This document shows positions 22,509 to 31,904 of a stretch of 36,961 nucleotides of DNA, piece by piece. The DNA is from an uncultured Dorea sp. Lineage in GTDB: Bacteria > Bacillota > Clostridia > Lachnospirales > Lachnospiraceae. The translations under genes and the position numbers were made by a program. The notes below the pieces were generated by a model. It had not been told where the DNA came from. It saw only the letters and a program-made list of their open reading frames with translations, and made no database searches. The stretch lies in assembly GCA_910579335.1 (NCBI GenBank), contig CAJTUQ010000004.1:27509-64469 (forward strand), given 5' to 3'. The first letter of the stretch is position 1. Every line of letters starts with the position of its first letter.

Positions 22509-25205
22509 ATGGGTGAGAATCTGAACAAAACCTACAATCCAAAGGAGATTGAAGCAAAGCTTTACGAGAAGTGGTGTGACAACAAGTATTTCCATGCAGA
22601 GATAGACCGGGAGAAAAAACCGTTTACAACAGTAATGCCGCCTCCGAATATTACAGGGAAGCTGCATATGGGGCATGCGCTTGACAATACGCTGCAGGAT
22701 ATTTTAATCCGTTATAAGAGAATGCAGGGATATAATGCGCTGTGGGTGCCGGGGACGGACCATGCGGCGATTTCCACGGAGGTTAAGGTCACGAATCAGC
22801 TGAAAGACGAGGGTATTGATAAAAAGGAACTTGGACGCGAGAAGTTTCTTGAAAGGACCTGGCAGTGGAAAGAAGAGTATGCGGGCACGATAGAGGGCCA
22901 GCTTAAGAAGCTGGGCGTCTCCTGCGACTGGGACAGAGAGCGTTTTACGATGGATGAGGGGTGCTCAAAGGCGGTCGAGGAAGTCTTTATTAAATTATAT
23001 GAGGAGGGATATATTTACAAAGGTTCCCGAATCATCAACTGGTGCCCGGTGTGCAAGACGTCTCTTTCGGATGCCGAGGTGGAGCATGAGGAGCAGGACG
23101 GGCATTTCTGGCATATCAAGTATCCGATTGTGGGAAGCGACGATTTCCTTGAGATTGCAACGACGCGTCCGGAGACGATGCTTGGAGATACGGCCATCGC
23201 TGTTCATCCGGATGACGAGAGATACAAGGATATTGTAGGAAAGAAGGCAATTCTGCCGCTGGTTGGGAAAGAGATTCCGATTGTTGCGGATGCTTATGTA
23301 GATATGGAGTTTGGAACGGGTGCGGTTAAGATTACGCCGGCTCACGACCCGAATGACTTCGAGGTCGGAAAGCGCCACAACCTGCCGGAAATCAACGTAA
23401 TGAACGATGATGCCACCATCAATGAAAACGGTGGGAAGTATGCGGGGATGGAGCGCTATGCGGCGCGGGAGATGATGGTAAAAGAGCTTGAGGAGCAGGG
23501 GCTTTTGGTGAAGGTAGTTCCGCACAGCCACAACGTAGGAACCCACGACCGGTGCCACACGACCGTAGAGCCTCTTGTGAAGCAGCAGTGGTTTGTGCGG
23601 ATGGAGGAGCTTGCCAAGCCGGCGATACAGGCAGTGAAGACCGGAGAGCTTAAGTTTGTGCCGGAGAGGTTTGACAAGATTTACCTGCACTGGCTTGAGA
23701 ATATCCGGGACTGGTGTATCTCCAGGCAGATCTGGTGGGGACACAGGATTCCGGCTTACTACTGTGATGAATGCGGTGAGATGGTCGTGTCGAAAACAAA
23801 GCCGGAAGTCTGTCCTAAGTGCGGCTGCATTCATATGACGCAGGACGAGGATACGCTGGATACGTGGTTTTCCTCTGCGCTGTGGCCGTTTTCCGTGCTG
23901 GGATGGCCGGAAAAAACGGCGGATTTCGACTATTTTTATCCGACGGACGTGCTTGTGACAGGATATGACATTATTTTCTTCTGGGTTATCCGTATGGTAT
24001 TCTCCGGATATGCGCATACTGGTCAATCACCGTTCCATACTGTTTTTATTCACGGGCTGATTAGGGATTCTCTCGGACGCAAGATGAGCAAATCTTTGGG
24101 AAATGGGATTGACCCGCTGGAGATTATTGAGCAGTACGGTGCGGACGCTCTCCGCATGACGCTTGTGACAGGCAACGCACCGGGAAATGACATGCGTTTC
24201 TATAATGAAAGAGTAGAAGCGAGCCGCAATTTTGCGAATAAAGTGTGGAATGCCTCCCGTTTCATTATGATGAACCTTGATGAAAAGGAGTTAAAAAAAC
24301 CCGCAGGAATTAAGTTTCGGCCAAGTGATTTGTGGATAATGTCCGGATGCAATACTCTTGTGAAAGACGTGACGGAGAACATGGATAAATTTGAGCTTGG
24401 CATTGCTTTATCCAAGCTGTATGATTTTGTGTGGGATGAGTTCTGCGACTGGTATATCGAGCTTGCCAAATATCGTATTTACCATGCGGATGAAGACCCG
24501 GAGAGTGCCAATGACGCGCTGTGGACGCTCAGAGAGGTGCTTAAAAAGGCATTAAAGCTTTTGCATCCGTATATGCCGTTCGTGACGGAAGAGATTTATA
24601 GCAAGCTGATTCCGAAGGAGGAGTCGCTGATGATGTCTCAGTGGCCGGAGTACGATGAGAGCCTTAACTTCCCGTCGGCGGAGAGAATTGTGGAGCATTA
24701 CAAGGAAATCATCCGCGGAGTGCGCAATGTCCGTGCCGAGATGAATGTTCCAAACTCCAGAAAAGCGAAGGTTTATATTGTGTGTGAAGACGAGGAGCTT
24801 TGTACGGGACTTGCTTATTTGAGCAATGCGGCGCAGACGATGGCGGCGGTAAGCGAACTTGTGATTCAGCACGATAAGGAAGGCATAGCAAAAGATGCGG
24901 TATCGCTTGTGGTGCCGGATGCGTCCGTATATCTTCCGCTTGAGGATTTGATTGATTTTGAGCAGGAGATGGAGCGTCTTACGAAAGAAGAGAAACGTCT
25001 TGCGAAAGAGATTGCGCGCGCAGACGGCATGCTGAAAAACGATAAATTTATGAGTAAGGCTCCGAAGGCTAAAATAGAAGAGGAGCAGAAGAAGCTTGAG
25101 ACGTACCGGGAAATGATGGCAAAGGTTCAGGAAAGGCTTAAGGGATTATATGAAAAAAATCCAGATAAAGAGACCCAGCATAAAGGGAGCATTGACAAGG
25201 CTTAG
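22509..25205 (+). CDS. valS: Valyl-tRNA synthetase
   Basis: Class I aminoacyl-tRNA synthetase that charges tRNA-Val, 898 residues. It shows the HIGH-type motif PPPNITGKLHMGHALDN (near residue 45), the CP1 editing domain (about 190-340, with TTRPETMLGD and HAHD-like THDRC), a zinc-like Cys cluster CDECGEM/CPKCGC, the KMSKS motif GRKMSKSLGNG, the anticodon-binding domain and a C-terminal coiled coil (about 830-895). ATG 22509 is chosen because AAGGAGAGAAT precedes it; the in-frame ATG 22467 would add 14 non-conserved residues. It is controlled by the T-box immediately upstream. Confidence 0.97.
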   Translation: MGENLNKTYNPKEIEAKLYEKWCDNKYFHAEIDREKKPFTTVMPPPNITGKLHMGHALDNTLQDILIRYKRMQGYNALWVPGTDHAAISTEVKVTNQLKDEGIDKKELGREKFLERTWQWKEEYAGTIEGQLKKLGVSCDWDRERFTMDEGCSKAVEEVFIKLYEEGYIYKGSRIINWCPVCKTSLSDAEVEHEEQDGHFWHIKYPIVGSDDFLEIATTRPETMLGDTAIAVHPDDERYKDIVGKKAILPLVGKEIPIVADAYVDMEFGTGAVKITPAHDPNDFEVGKRHNLPEINVMNDDATINENGGKYAGMERYAAREMMVKELEEQGLLVKVVPHSHNVGTHDRCHTTVEPLVKQQWFVRMEELAKPAIQAVKTGELKFVPERFDKIYLHWLENIRDWCISRQIWWGHRIPAYYCDECGEMVVSKTKPEVCPKCGCIHMTQDEDTLDTWFSSALWPFSVLGWPEKTADFDYFYPTDVLVTGYDIIFFWVIRMVFSGYAHTGQSPFHTVFIHGLIRDSLGRKMSKSLGNGIDPLEIIEQYGADALRMTLVTGNAPGNDMRFYNERVEASRNFANKVWNASRFIMMNLDEKELKKPAGIKFRPSDLWIMSGCNTLVKDVTENMDKFELGIALSKLYDFVWDEFCDWYIELAKYRIYHADEDPESANDALWTLREVLKKALKLLHPYMPFVTEEIYSKLIPKEESLMMSQWPEYDESLNFPSAERIVEHYKEIIRGVRNVRAEMNVPNSRKAKVYIVCEDEELCTGLAYLSNAAQTMAAVSELVIQHDKEGIAKDAVSLVVPDASVYLPLEDLIDFEQEMERLTKEEKRLAKEIARADGMLKNDKFMSKAPKAKIEEEQKKLETYREMMAKVQERLKGLYEKNPDKETQHKGSIDKA

Positions 25206-27335
25206 AAATCTGAAAAAAGAAGACGTGGCAGAGTACTGGAAGGCGAGAAAGGTAAGACGAGAGAAAATCCTTGCCGAGCGGAGAAACAGCGCATTTGCGA
25301 AAAAGATGCGGCCGGTTTATAAATGGATGAACCGGCTTTCCCTGCTGCTCCACGCATTGCTTTCGTGTCTCATTAATCTTGTTATTGAGGCTGTGTCGAG
25401 GCATTCTTTGATTCAGGCATGGAATTATATGACGGAGACGCCGCTTGTATTTTTGTATAATGCGTTTATGATTTTTATGACGTTTTCCATTGTATTTTTA
25501 TTTAAGAGGAGAGTATTTGTGCGGATTATTATCGGCGTGCTTTGGCTGGTGTTAGGAGTCTGCAACGGATATATGCTCCTTAAGCGGGTGACGCCGTTTA
25601 ATGCCCAGGATTTGAAGGTGGCGACAGATGCCGTCTCTCTTATAAACAACTATTTCAATGGTTTTGAGCTTATCATGCTTGGCATTGGAATCGGTGCGGT
25701 TACCGTATGGGTGATTTCCATGTGGCGGCGGGGAGGACAGTATGACGGAAAGATACACCGTATCCGGGCGGCTGCGGGAGTTGCTGTCTGCGCTGCTTTG
25801 TATGCCTTTATTACAAATGCGGCAATCGACAACAGGGTAGTGTCGACGTACTTTGGAAATATTGCGTTTGCTTATGAAGATTACGGACTGCCGTATTGTT
25901 TTATGGCGAGCGTGTTCAACACGGGCATTAACGAGCCGAATGATTATAAGGAAAAGACGATTGCAGAGATTACCGATAACGGCAGTATTGTGAAAAGTGA
26001 GACGGGTCTCAAGGACAATCAGAAGCCCAATATTATTTTTGTACAGCTAGAATCGTACTTTGACGTGGAGGAGTCAGAGTTTTTTACTACATCCAAAGAC
26101 GCCAGCCCGAATCTGCGCAAGATGTATGAAAATTATTCTTCCGGGTATTTTAAAGTACCGTCCGTAGGCGCGTTTTGACAGGTATGAACCTGAGGTATTT
26201 CGGACCCGGAGAGTACCCCTACAAGACGGTATTAAAGGAGCGCCAGAGTGAGAGCGCGGCATCGGCTTTAAGTGCTCTTGGCTATGGCACCCATGCCCTC
26301 CACAATAACGGCGGTAACTTTTACAGCAGGGCGCAGGTATTCAACCACATGGGATTTGACCATTATACCAGCAAGGAATTTATGAATATCCTGCAGTTTA
26401 CCGAGAACGGGTGGGCGAAGGACGATATCCTCATCCAGCATATTATGGAGGCTATGGACACGACCGAACAGCAGGATTTTGTGTTCTGTGTAAGTCTTCA
26501 GGGACATGGGGACTATCCGGAGGAAAAAGTAATTGAAAATCCGGAGATTACTGTAGAAGGAATTGAAGATGAAGCGCTGAAGAACCGATGGGAATACTAC
26601 GTAAATCAAGTGTACGGCATGGATAAGTTTGCGGGGGATCTTGTAGAGGCGGTGAATCAGCGGGGGGAACCGTCCGTAATCGTGTTTTACGGAGACCATC
26701 TGCCGACGCTGGGCCTTAAGGCGGAAGATTTAAAAGGACGCTATCTGTACAATACCAATTATGTTATATGGGACAATATCGGCCTGAAAAAAGAGGACAG
26801 AAACATTCCGGCTTATCAGATAATGGCGGACGTGTTCGAACGGCTGGACATACATTCCGGAACCGTGTTTAACTACCATCAGAGACGCAGAAAGACGAAG
26901 GGATACTTGAAAGATTTGGAGCTTCTTCAATATGATATTCTTTACGGGAAGCAATACGTCTATGGCGGAGAAGACATGCCGGTAAAAACCCCTCATATGG
27001 TAATGGGAGTCAGAGATGTGACGGTGACGGATGCGATAGAACATCTTGACGGGAGCACCAGCCTGTACGGGGAGAATTTTACAGGAAACAGCAAGGTGTT
27101 TGTCAACGGAACGAGGCAGAAAAGTACGTTCCTTAATAATACAAGGATAGAGCTTCCGGAGACGCTTTTGAATGAGGGGGACGTAGTGTCCGTGATTCAG
27201 ATGGGCTCCAGCAGCACGGTGTTCCGCGCTTCCGACGAATATATTTATCAGGACGGAAAGCTAGTTGTGCAGGAGGGCACAGGGACGGACGTCACGAAGT
27301 CGTGGCAGGAACAAAAACAAATAGAAGCAGAGTAG
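25150..27335 (+). pseudogene. LTA synthase-like sulfatase, disrupted by frameshifting deletion
   Basis: Two adjoining frames encode one protein. Frame one (25150-26178) gives a basic N-terminus, about five transmembrane helices and the start of the sulfatase-fold domain (PNIIFVQLESYFDVE, then SGYFKVPSVGA) before TTT TGA. The continuation (from about 26172) reads VLTGMNLRYFGPGEYPYK, then HALHNNGGNFYSR, DFVFCVSLQGHGDYP and the metal-site strand VIVFYGDHLP, plus a C-terminal beta domain of about 90 residues. Intact relatives carry about eight residues (GTANTEFE-like) between VGA and VLTG that include the catalytic Thr of the phosphoglycerol transfer. Their absence plus the frame change equals a deletion of about 25 nt at 26171/26172. 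The enzyme would be dead even if both parts were made. The start at 25150 overlaps the end of valS. folC follows after 13 nt. Confidence 0.8.
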
Positions 27336-27348
27336 CCGGAGATTTATT

Positions 27349-28674
27349 ATGTCAGACAAAATGCCCAAGAATTATAAAGAAGCAGTGGAATATATTGAAG
27401 ACCTTCCGAGATTTACGAAAAAGCATTCGCTGGAACATACGCAGGTGTTTCTTAAGCGCCTCGGAAATCCAGGATTCGACAGAAAAGTAATCCATGTGGC
27501 CGGGACAAACGGAAAGGGCTCTGTCTGCGCATATTTGCAGGCTGTTCTGGCGGCGGAGGAAAAGAGGACGGGATTTTTCACCTCGCCTCATCTTGTAAAA
27601 ATGAATGAGCGTATCCAGCTTGACCGGAATCCGGTGGATGATAAGACGTTTTTTCGTGTTTTTTTAAAGGTTCTAAAAACTGTGCGGGAGATGGAAAAGG
27701 ATGGGTATGGACATCCTTCCTATTTTGAGTTTCTTTTTGGCATGGGGATGACGGTGTTTGCCGATTCGGATGCGGAGTATATTATTCTTGAGACGGGTCT
27801 TGGCGGAAGGCTTGATGCGACCAATGCTTTAAAATCTCCTTTTCTTACGGTTATTACGTCGATAAGTCTCGACCATACGGAGATTTTGGGAGATACGGTG
27901 GAGCAGATCGCTTATGAAAAGGCGGGAATCATAAAAGAAAATGTTCCGGTATTTTTCGACGGGAACTGCCGCGAGGCCGCCGGGGTAATCCGGCGGATTG
28001 CGTCAGAACGGGGGGCTCCTTGTAGAGAAATCACGAACCATGCGTACGAAATTCAGGAAGCGGGGCGAAACTGTATTGCTTTTTCCAGAAAGAATGCGTA
28101 TGATAAGGATATTACGTGGCGTGTTCCTATATGCGGGCTTTATCAGGTAATGAATGCCGAACTTGCGCTTGAAGCTCTGGAATATGTATTTCAAGGCTGT
28201 GAGATTTCGCAGAAGAAATGGGCGGAGGCGATAGCATCCGTCAGATGGGAAGGGCGGATGGAACTGGCGGCGCCGCATCTGACAGTAGACGGCGCACATA
28301 ATCCGGGAGCCATAGAAGCATTTGTAAAAAGTGCAACGATGCTTTCAACGGACGGCGGCGAGCTTCCGGTAATCGTATTTTCGGCAGTATCAGACAAAAA
28401 ATATGAAAAAATGGCGGAGGATCTCTGCAAGGGCATTACGGCAAAGGCATATATCGTAACAGAAATTGACGACAGACGAAAAGTGCCTGCAGAGGAATTG
28501 GGGCAGGTTTTCAGGAAATACACAACCGCTCCGGTACATGTGAGACGTAGAGTGAATGAGGCGGTAGAAACGGCATACGAAATAAGAGACGGTGGAGAGA
28601 TTTATTGTATTGGTTCATTGTATCTTGCGGGTGCTGTGAAGAAATATCTTGCAGGAGGTAACGGGAAATGTTAG
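27349..28674 (+). CDS. folC: Dihydrofolate synthase / folylpolyglutamate synthase
   Basis: Mur-ligase-like ATP enzyme that adds glutamate to dihydropteroate or folates. Length is 441 residues. It shows the P-loop HVAGTNGKGSVCAYL (about residues 48-62), the SPHLVKMNERIQLD segment, YIILETGLGGRLDATNA, SISLDHTEILGDTVEQIAYEKAGI, and the C-terminal VDGAHNPGAIEAF domain motif. The start has GGAG about 8 nt upstream. The downstream 44-aa ORF starts inside the last 7 bases, so the two are probably translationally coupled. Confidence 0.96.
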   Translation: MSDKMPKNYKEAVEYIEDLPRFTKKHSLEHTQVFLKRLGNPGFDRKVIHVAGTNGKGSVCAYLQAVLAAEEKRTGFFTSPHLVKMNERIQLDRNPVDDKTFFRVFLKVLKTVREMEKDGYGHPSYFEFLFGMGMTVFADSDAEYIILETGLGGRLDATNALKSPFLTVITSISLDHTEILGDTVEQIAYEKAGIIKENVPVFFDGNCREAAGVIRRIASERGAPCREITNHAYEIQEAGRNCIAFSRKNAYDKDITWRVPICGLYQVMNAELALEALEYVFQGCEISQKKWAEAIASVRWEGRMELAAPHLTVDGAHNPGAIEAFVKSATMLSTDGGELPVIVFSAVSDKKYEKMAEDLCKGITAKAYIVTEIDDRRKVPAEELGQVFRKYTTAPVHVRRRVNEAVETAYEIRDGGEIYCIGSLYLAGAVKKYLAGGNGKC

Positions 28675-28802
28675 ATTTTGCGGAAGAATTAAAGAAATTC
28701 CAGCCAAGTCTGGAAGTGGAGGATATTGAGGGCGCAGTTTACCAGGAAGATTTGACAGATATGACAGATATCCTGCGCGAGATGATAGAACAGACGAAGT
28801 AG
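28668..28802 (+). CDS. Small acidic protein, 44 aa, function unknown
   Basis: ATG at 28668 overlaps the last seven bases of folC and has AGGAGG (28653-28658) 9 nt upstream. The product (begins MLDFAEELKKFQPSLEVE, ends MIEQTK) is acidic, mostly helical by composition, with no cysteine or membrane segment. Strong ribosome-binding site and tight placement between folC and the TPR gene support a real gene. I do not recognise the family; it could be a partner of the TPR protein. Confidence 0.65.
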   Translation: MLDFAEELKKFQPSLEVEDIEGAVYQEDLTDMTDILREMIEQTK

Positions 28803-28829
28803 CGGAGATTAAACGAGGTTATATAGTGT

Positions 28830-30326
28830 ATGGAATATACAACAAAGCTGATGTACCAGTCAAATTACTGGTACAATGACGGTCTGAAAAAAGCGAATAT
28901 CCGCGATATGAGCGGAGCGGTTACATCCCTTCGGCGCAGTCTGCAGTACAACAGGACGAACATAGCGGCGAGAAATCTTCTTGGACTTGTCTATTACGGA
29001 AGAGGAGATGTGGTTGAAGCCCTTGTAGAATGGATTCTCAGCAAGAATTTTCAATCTGAGGATAATTTGGCTGATTATTATATCGGCAAGATACAGGAGG
29101 TTCCGGGCGAGCTTGAAAATATAAACCAGGCGGTGAAGCTGTTCAACCAGAGTATTGAGCTCGCCGGCCAGAACGGTGAGGACTTGGCTATTATCCAGCT
29201 GAAAAAAGCAATTGCGGCTCATCCGTCCTATGTTAAGGCTCATCAGCTCCTGGCGCTTTTGTATATACAGACAGAGCAGTTTTCGGCAGCGAGAAAGGAA
29301 CTTAGGACAGCGCATAAACTGGATACGACAGATGAGATTACGCTCCGTTATATGCATGAAATTACCCAGATACGAAAGTCAAGGCCGAGCCGGGCAAGAG
29401 ACAGAGGAAAAGGCGAAGGGGACAGGCAGGAGCAGACGGTTACTTACAATATCGGAAATGAAACGATTATCCAGCCGGCTTCATCTGTTTTCAAAGAAAA
29501 TTCCGGCCTCCATACCTTTTTGAATATTGCTGTCGGCGTGCTTGTGGGCGCTGCGGTTATGTGGTTTTTAATCATGCCTGCGGTGTCCGTGGGAAGACAG
29601 AAAAAATTAAATGAAAGAGTCGTCTCGTTCAGTGATAAGATTGCGACGCAGGAGGCACAGATCGGCGCCCTCAAGACGGAGCTGGAGGAGTACCGGGTAA
29701 ACAGCGAGGAAAGCGAAGATTTAAAAATCAAATCCGCCTCCACGCAGGAAAGCTATGAGATTGTCCTTAATATCGCAAAACATATTGCTGCAGAAGATAT
29801 GAGCGATAAGGAGATGATGGAGCAGATGCTGGAAGTATCTCCGGAGACGCTTGGAGAGAACGGGAAAAAAAGATATGATGAGGCGGCGGCCGCTCTGTTT
29901 CCGCGTATGTGCGAGAAACTTTATGATACGGCGAAGGATGAATATGAATCCGGGGACTATGACGGGGCAGTCAAAAGTCTTGAAAAGGTTGTGAAAATGG
30001 ACGAGGGCTATCAGGATGGCAGGGCGCTCCTTCTCCTTGCGCAGTCTTTTGAGAAGAAGGGCGAGCAGGACAAGGCGAATATCCGCTACCAGAAGCTTGT
30101 TGAAGAATATAAGGGCAAAGAGGCTGCGGCAACGGCGCAGAAAGCGCTGGACAGCCAGAACGGGCAGAAGGGACAACAGGAGGGCCAGGAAGATGAAGAT
30201 ACCCAGGAAGGCCGGGATGCCAAAGAAGGCCAGGGGGATTCGGAGGATACGGACAATCCGGATGAACAAGACGGTTCGGATGAACAGGATGACAGCGGCG
30301 GCCCGGATGATGAAGAAACAGAATAA
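28830..30326 (+). CDS. TPR-containing membrane protein with acidic C-terminal tail
   Basis: Protein of 498 residues of unknown specific role. The N-terminal cytoplasmic part (about 1-200) contains tetratricopeptide-like helices (LRRSLQYNRTNIAARNLLGLVYYGRGDVVEAL and ALLYIQTEQFSAARKELRTAHKLD). A single transmembrane helix at about 228-250 (FLNIAVGVLVGAAVMWFLI) is followed by a coiled coil (about 258-300), a second TPR-like block (about 365-435: YDTAKDEYESGDYDGAVKSLEKVVKM) and a low-complexity Gln/Gly/Asp/Glu tail (about 440-498). TPR repeats usually scaffold protein complexes. It is upstream of spoIIA but separated by a terminator, so a sporulation link is not proven. The start has GAGG about 12 nt upstream. 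Confidence 0.85.
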   Translation: MEYTTKLMYQSNYWYNDGLKKANIRDMSGAVTSLRRSLQYNRTNIAARNLLGLVYYGRGDVVEALVEWILSKNFQSEDNLADYYIGKIQEVPGELENINQAVKLFNQSIELAGQNGEDLAIIQLKKAIAAHPSYVKAHQLLALLYIQTEQFSAARKELRTAHKLDTTDEITLRYMHEITQIRKSRPSRARDRGKGEGDRQEQTVTYNIGNETIIQPASSVFKENSGLHTFLNIAVGVLVGAAVMWFLIMPAVSVGRQKKLNERVVSFSDKIATQEAQIGALKTELEEYRVNSEESEDLKIKSASTQESYEIVLNIAKHIAAEDMSDKEMMEQMLEVSPETLGENGKKRYDEAAAALFPRMCEKLYDTAKDEYESGDYDGAVKSLEKVVKMDEGYQDGRALLLLAQSFEKKGEQDKANIRYQKLVEEYKGKEAAATAQKALDSQNGQKGQQEGQEDEDTQEGRDAKEGQGDSEDTDNPDEQDGSDEQDDSGGPDDEETE

Positions 30327-30341
30327 AGACAATTACGAAAG

Positions 30342-30374
30342 AAAAGGATATGCAGAAGGTGCATATCCTTTTTC
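30342..30374 (+). terminator. Intrinsic terminator after the TPR gene
   Basis: 12-bp perfect stem AAAAGGATATGC (30342-30353) with GCATATCCTTTT (30361-30372), 7-nt loop, ending in a T-run (30369-30373). It separates the folC-TPR unit from spoIIAA. Confidence 0.9.
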
Positions 30375-30402
30375 TAATATGAAAATATAAAGGAGGGAGT
30401 AT

Positions 30403-30714
30403 ATGAAGTATCAGGTTCAGGAAAATTGCCTGACAATCTTTCTTCCAAGTGAAATCGACCATCACAACTCGGAAGAGCTAAGAAGGGAGTCGGACCATTT
30501 GATAGAGAGAAACCATATTCGTTACGTTATTTTTGATTTTAAGGAAACGGACTTTATGGACAGCTCCGGGATAGGGGTCATTATGGGAAGATACCGCAGG
30601 ATTTTTATGCTGGGCGGAGAAGTGTGCGCAGTGCATGTAGGTGAGAGAATGAAAAAAATATTAACGATGTCCGGAGTGACAAAAATAATGCAGATTTATG
30701 AGGAGGATAATTAG
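30403..30714 (+). CDS. spoIIAA: Anti-sigma F factor antagonist SpoIIAA
   Basis: STAS-domain protein of 103 residues that releases sigma-F from SpoIIAB when unphosphorylated, in the forespore. The phosphorylation-site serine is within FMDSSGIGVIMGRYR (about 51-65), and the N-terminal YQVQENCLTIFLPSEIDHHNSEEL strand-helix is typical. AGGAGGG lies about 7 nt before the ATG. It is the first gene of spoIIAA-spoIIAB-sigF; spoIIAB starts directly after its stop. A sigma-H promoter was looked for upstream but no convincing match was seen. Confidence 0.96.
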   Translation: MKYQVQENCLTIFLPSEIDHHNSEELRRESDHLIERNHIRYVIFDFKETDFMDSSGIGVIMGRYRRIFMLGGEVCAVHVGERMKKILTMSGVTKIMQIYEEDN

Positions 30715-31170
30715 ATGGAAAACACGAATGAAATGCAGGTAATCTTTGACAGCCGTTCATCCAACGAGTCATTTGCCAGAGTGACGGTGGCTTCTTTTAT
30801 GACGTCATTAAACCCGACGGTTGAGGAGGTGTCCGATGTAAAGACCGCAGTGTCGGAGGCGGTGACAAATGCGATTATCCACGGCTATGAAAATGAAGTA
30901 CATAATATATACATTCACTGCCGCACCAGCGGGCAGACCTTGTATCTTGAAGTGCGGGATGAAGGAAAGGGAATCAGCGATATCAGGCAGGCAATGGAAC
31001 CGCTTTTTACAAGCAAACCGGAGCTGGAGCGTTCCGGTATGGGATTTTCTTTTATGGAGGCGTTCATGGATAAGCTTGAGGTTCTATCTGAGCCGGGCGG
31101 GGGAACAGTTGTAAAGATGGAAAAAACAATCGGAAAAGGACGGAAATTATGGACCGCACAATCGCTTTGA
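30715..31170 (+). CDS. spoIIAB: Anti-sigma F factor and serine kinase SpoIIAB
   Basis: GHKL-type kinase of 151 residues that binds and holds sigma-F and phosphorylates SpoIIAA. The ATP-binding elements are the N box AVSEAVTNAIIHGYE, G1 VRDEGKGISD and G2 ERSGMGFSFMEAF. The stop codon of spoIIAA abuts its ATG. Its last 22 bases overlap the sigF start, coupling the antagonist and sigma factor synthesis, as is usual for this tricistronic operon. Confidence 0.96.
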   Translation: MENTNEMQVIFDSRSSNESFARVTVASFMTSLNPTVEEVSDVKTAVSEAVTNAIIHGYENEVHNIYIHCRTSGQTLYLEVRDEGKGISDIRQAMEPLFTSKPELERSGMGFSFMEAFMDKLEVLSEPGGGTVVKMEKTIGKGRKLWTAQSL

Positions 31171-31862
31171 TTCAGAAATCTCACGATGGGGATGAAGAAG
31201 CAAGAGCACAGTTGGTAGAAGAGAATGCCGGTCTGGTCTGGTGTGTTGTAAAACGTTTTTATAACCGGGGCGTGGAGGCGGAGGATTTATTCCAGATAGG
31301 GAATATTGGGCTCTTAAAGGCGATTGATAAGTTTGACCTGGATTACAACGTAAAGTTTTCGACCTATGCAGTCCCTATGATTTCCGGTGAAATTAAAAGA
31401 TTTTTGAGGGACGACGGAATGATTAAGGTCAGCCGCTCCCTGAAGGAGCTGGCATACAAGGCGTATTTGTGTCAGGAGAAGCTTCAGGAAAAGCTCGGAA
31501 GGGAGCCTGTGATTACAGAGATAGCCAGAGAGCTTGCAGTGTCCACGGAGGAGCTTACGATGGCAATGGAAGCGAGCGGCGACATTGAGTCGCTGCAAAA
31601 GTCCATTTACCAGAAGGACGGTCAGGAAATCCAGCTGATGGACAAGCTTCCGTCGCAGGAGAGACAGGAGGAGCAGATACTGGACCACATGGTGCTTAGC
31701 AATCTCCTCATGTCGTTGGAGCAGAAGGAGCGGCAGCTTATATATCTTCGGTATTTTGCTAACCGCACCCAGACGCAGGTAGGGGAGGAGCTCGGCATCT
31801 CCCAGGTGCAGGTGTCCAGAATGGAAAAGAAAATATTAAAACAGATGAGAGATAAAATCTGA
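31149..31862 (+). CDS. sigF: RNA polymerase sigma-F factor
   Basis: Forespore-specific sigma factor of 237 residues. Region 2 has EEDLFQIGNIGLLKAIDKFDLDYNVKFSTYAVPMISGEIKRFLRDDG-type sequence, region 3 covers about 95-150 (KVSRSLKELAYKAYLCQEKL), and region 4 (about 185-235) has the helix-turn-helix NRTQTQVGEELGISQVQVSRMEKKIL. It overlaps spoIIAB by 22 bases. It directs the first forespore genes after asymmetric division. A sigma-G/F-like promoter begins only about 14 nt after its stop. Confidence 0.96.
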   Translation: MDRTIALIQKSHDGDEEARAQLVEENAGLVWCVVKRFYNRGVEAEDLFQIGNIGLLKAIDKFDLDYNVKFSTYAVPMISGEIKRFLRDDGMIKVSRSLKELAYKAYLCQEKLQEKLGREPVITEIARELAVSTEELTMAMEASGDIESLQKSIYQKDGQEIQLMDKLPSQERQEEQILDHMVLSNLLMSLEQKERQLIYLRYFANRTQTQVGEELGISQVQVSRMEKKILKQMRDKI

Positions 31863-31875
31863 AAAATTTCTTTAT

Positions 31876-31904
31876 GTATATTTTCAAAGAAACGCAGCAT
31901 ACTA
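31876..31904 (+). promoter_or_regulatory. Sigma-G/sigma-F-like promoter of the spoVA operon
   Basis: GTATA (31876-31880) and CATACTA (31898-31904), spaced 17 bp, match the forespore sigma-G/F recognition pattern (a -35 GYATA-like and a -10 CATnnTA-like element). It lies just after sigF and 27 bp before the small ORF that precedes spoVAA. In B. subtilis spoVA is a sigma-G operon. The promoter is inferred from pattern only. Confidence 0.65.

Noticed and set aside
22995..24026. Long minus-strand open frame of 343 codons
   Set aside because: It is entirely antisense to the conserved catalytic core of valS and has no recognisable domain; a shadow of codon bias.
26164..26190. Programmed -1 frameshifting at GCG TTT TGA as an explanation for the split LTA-synthase-like gene
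   Set aside because: No slippery heptamer or clear downstream structure was seen, and a shift would still leave out the conserved catalytic-threonine segment.
29721..30332. Minus-strand open frame of 203 codons opposite the TPR gene tail
   Set aside because: Hydrophobic low-complexity mirror of the acidic repeat-rich tail; no ribosome-binding site of note.
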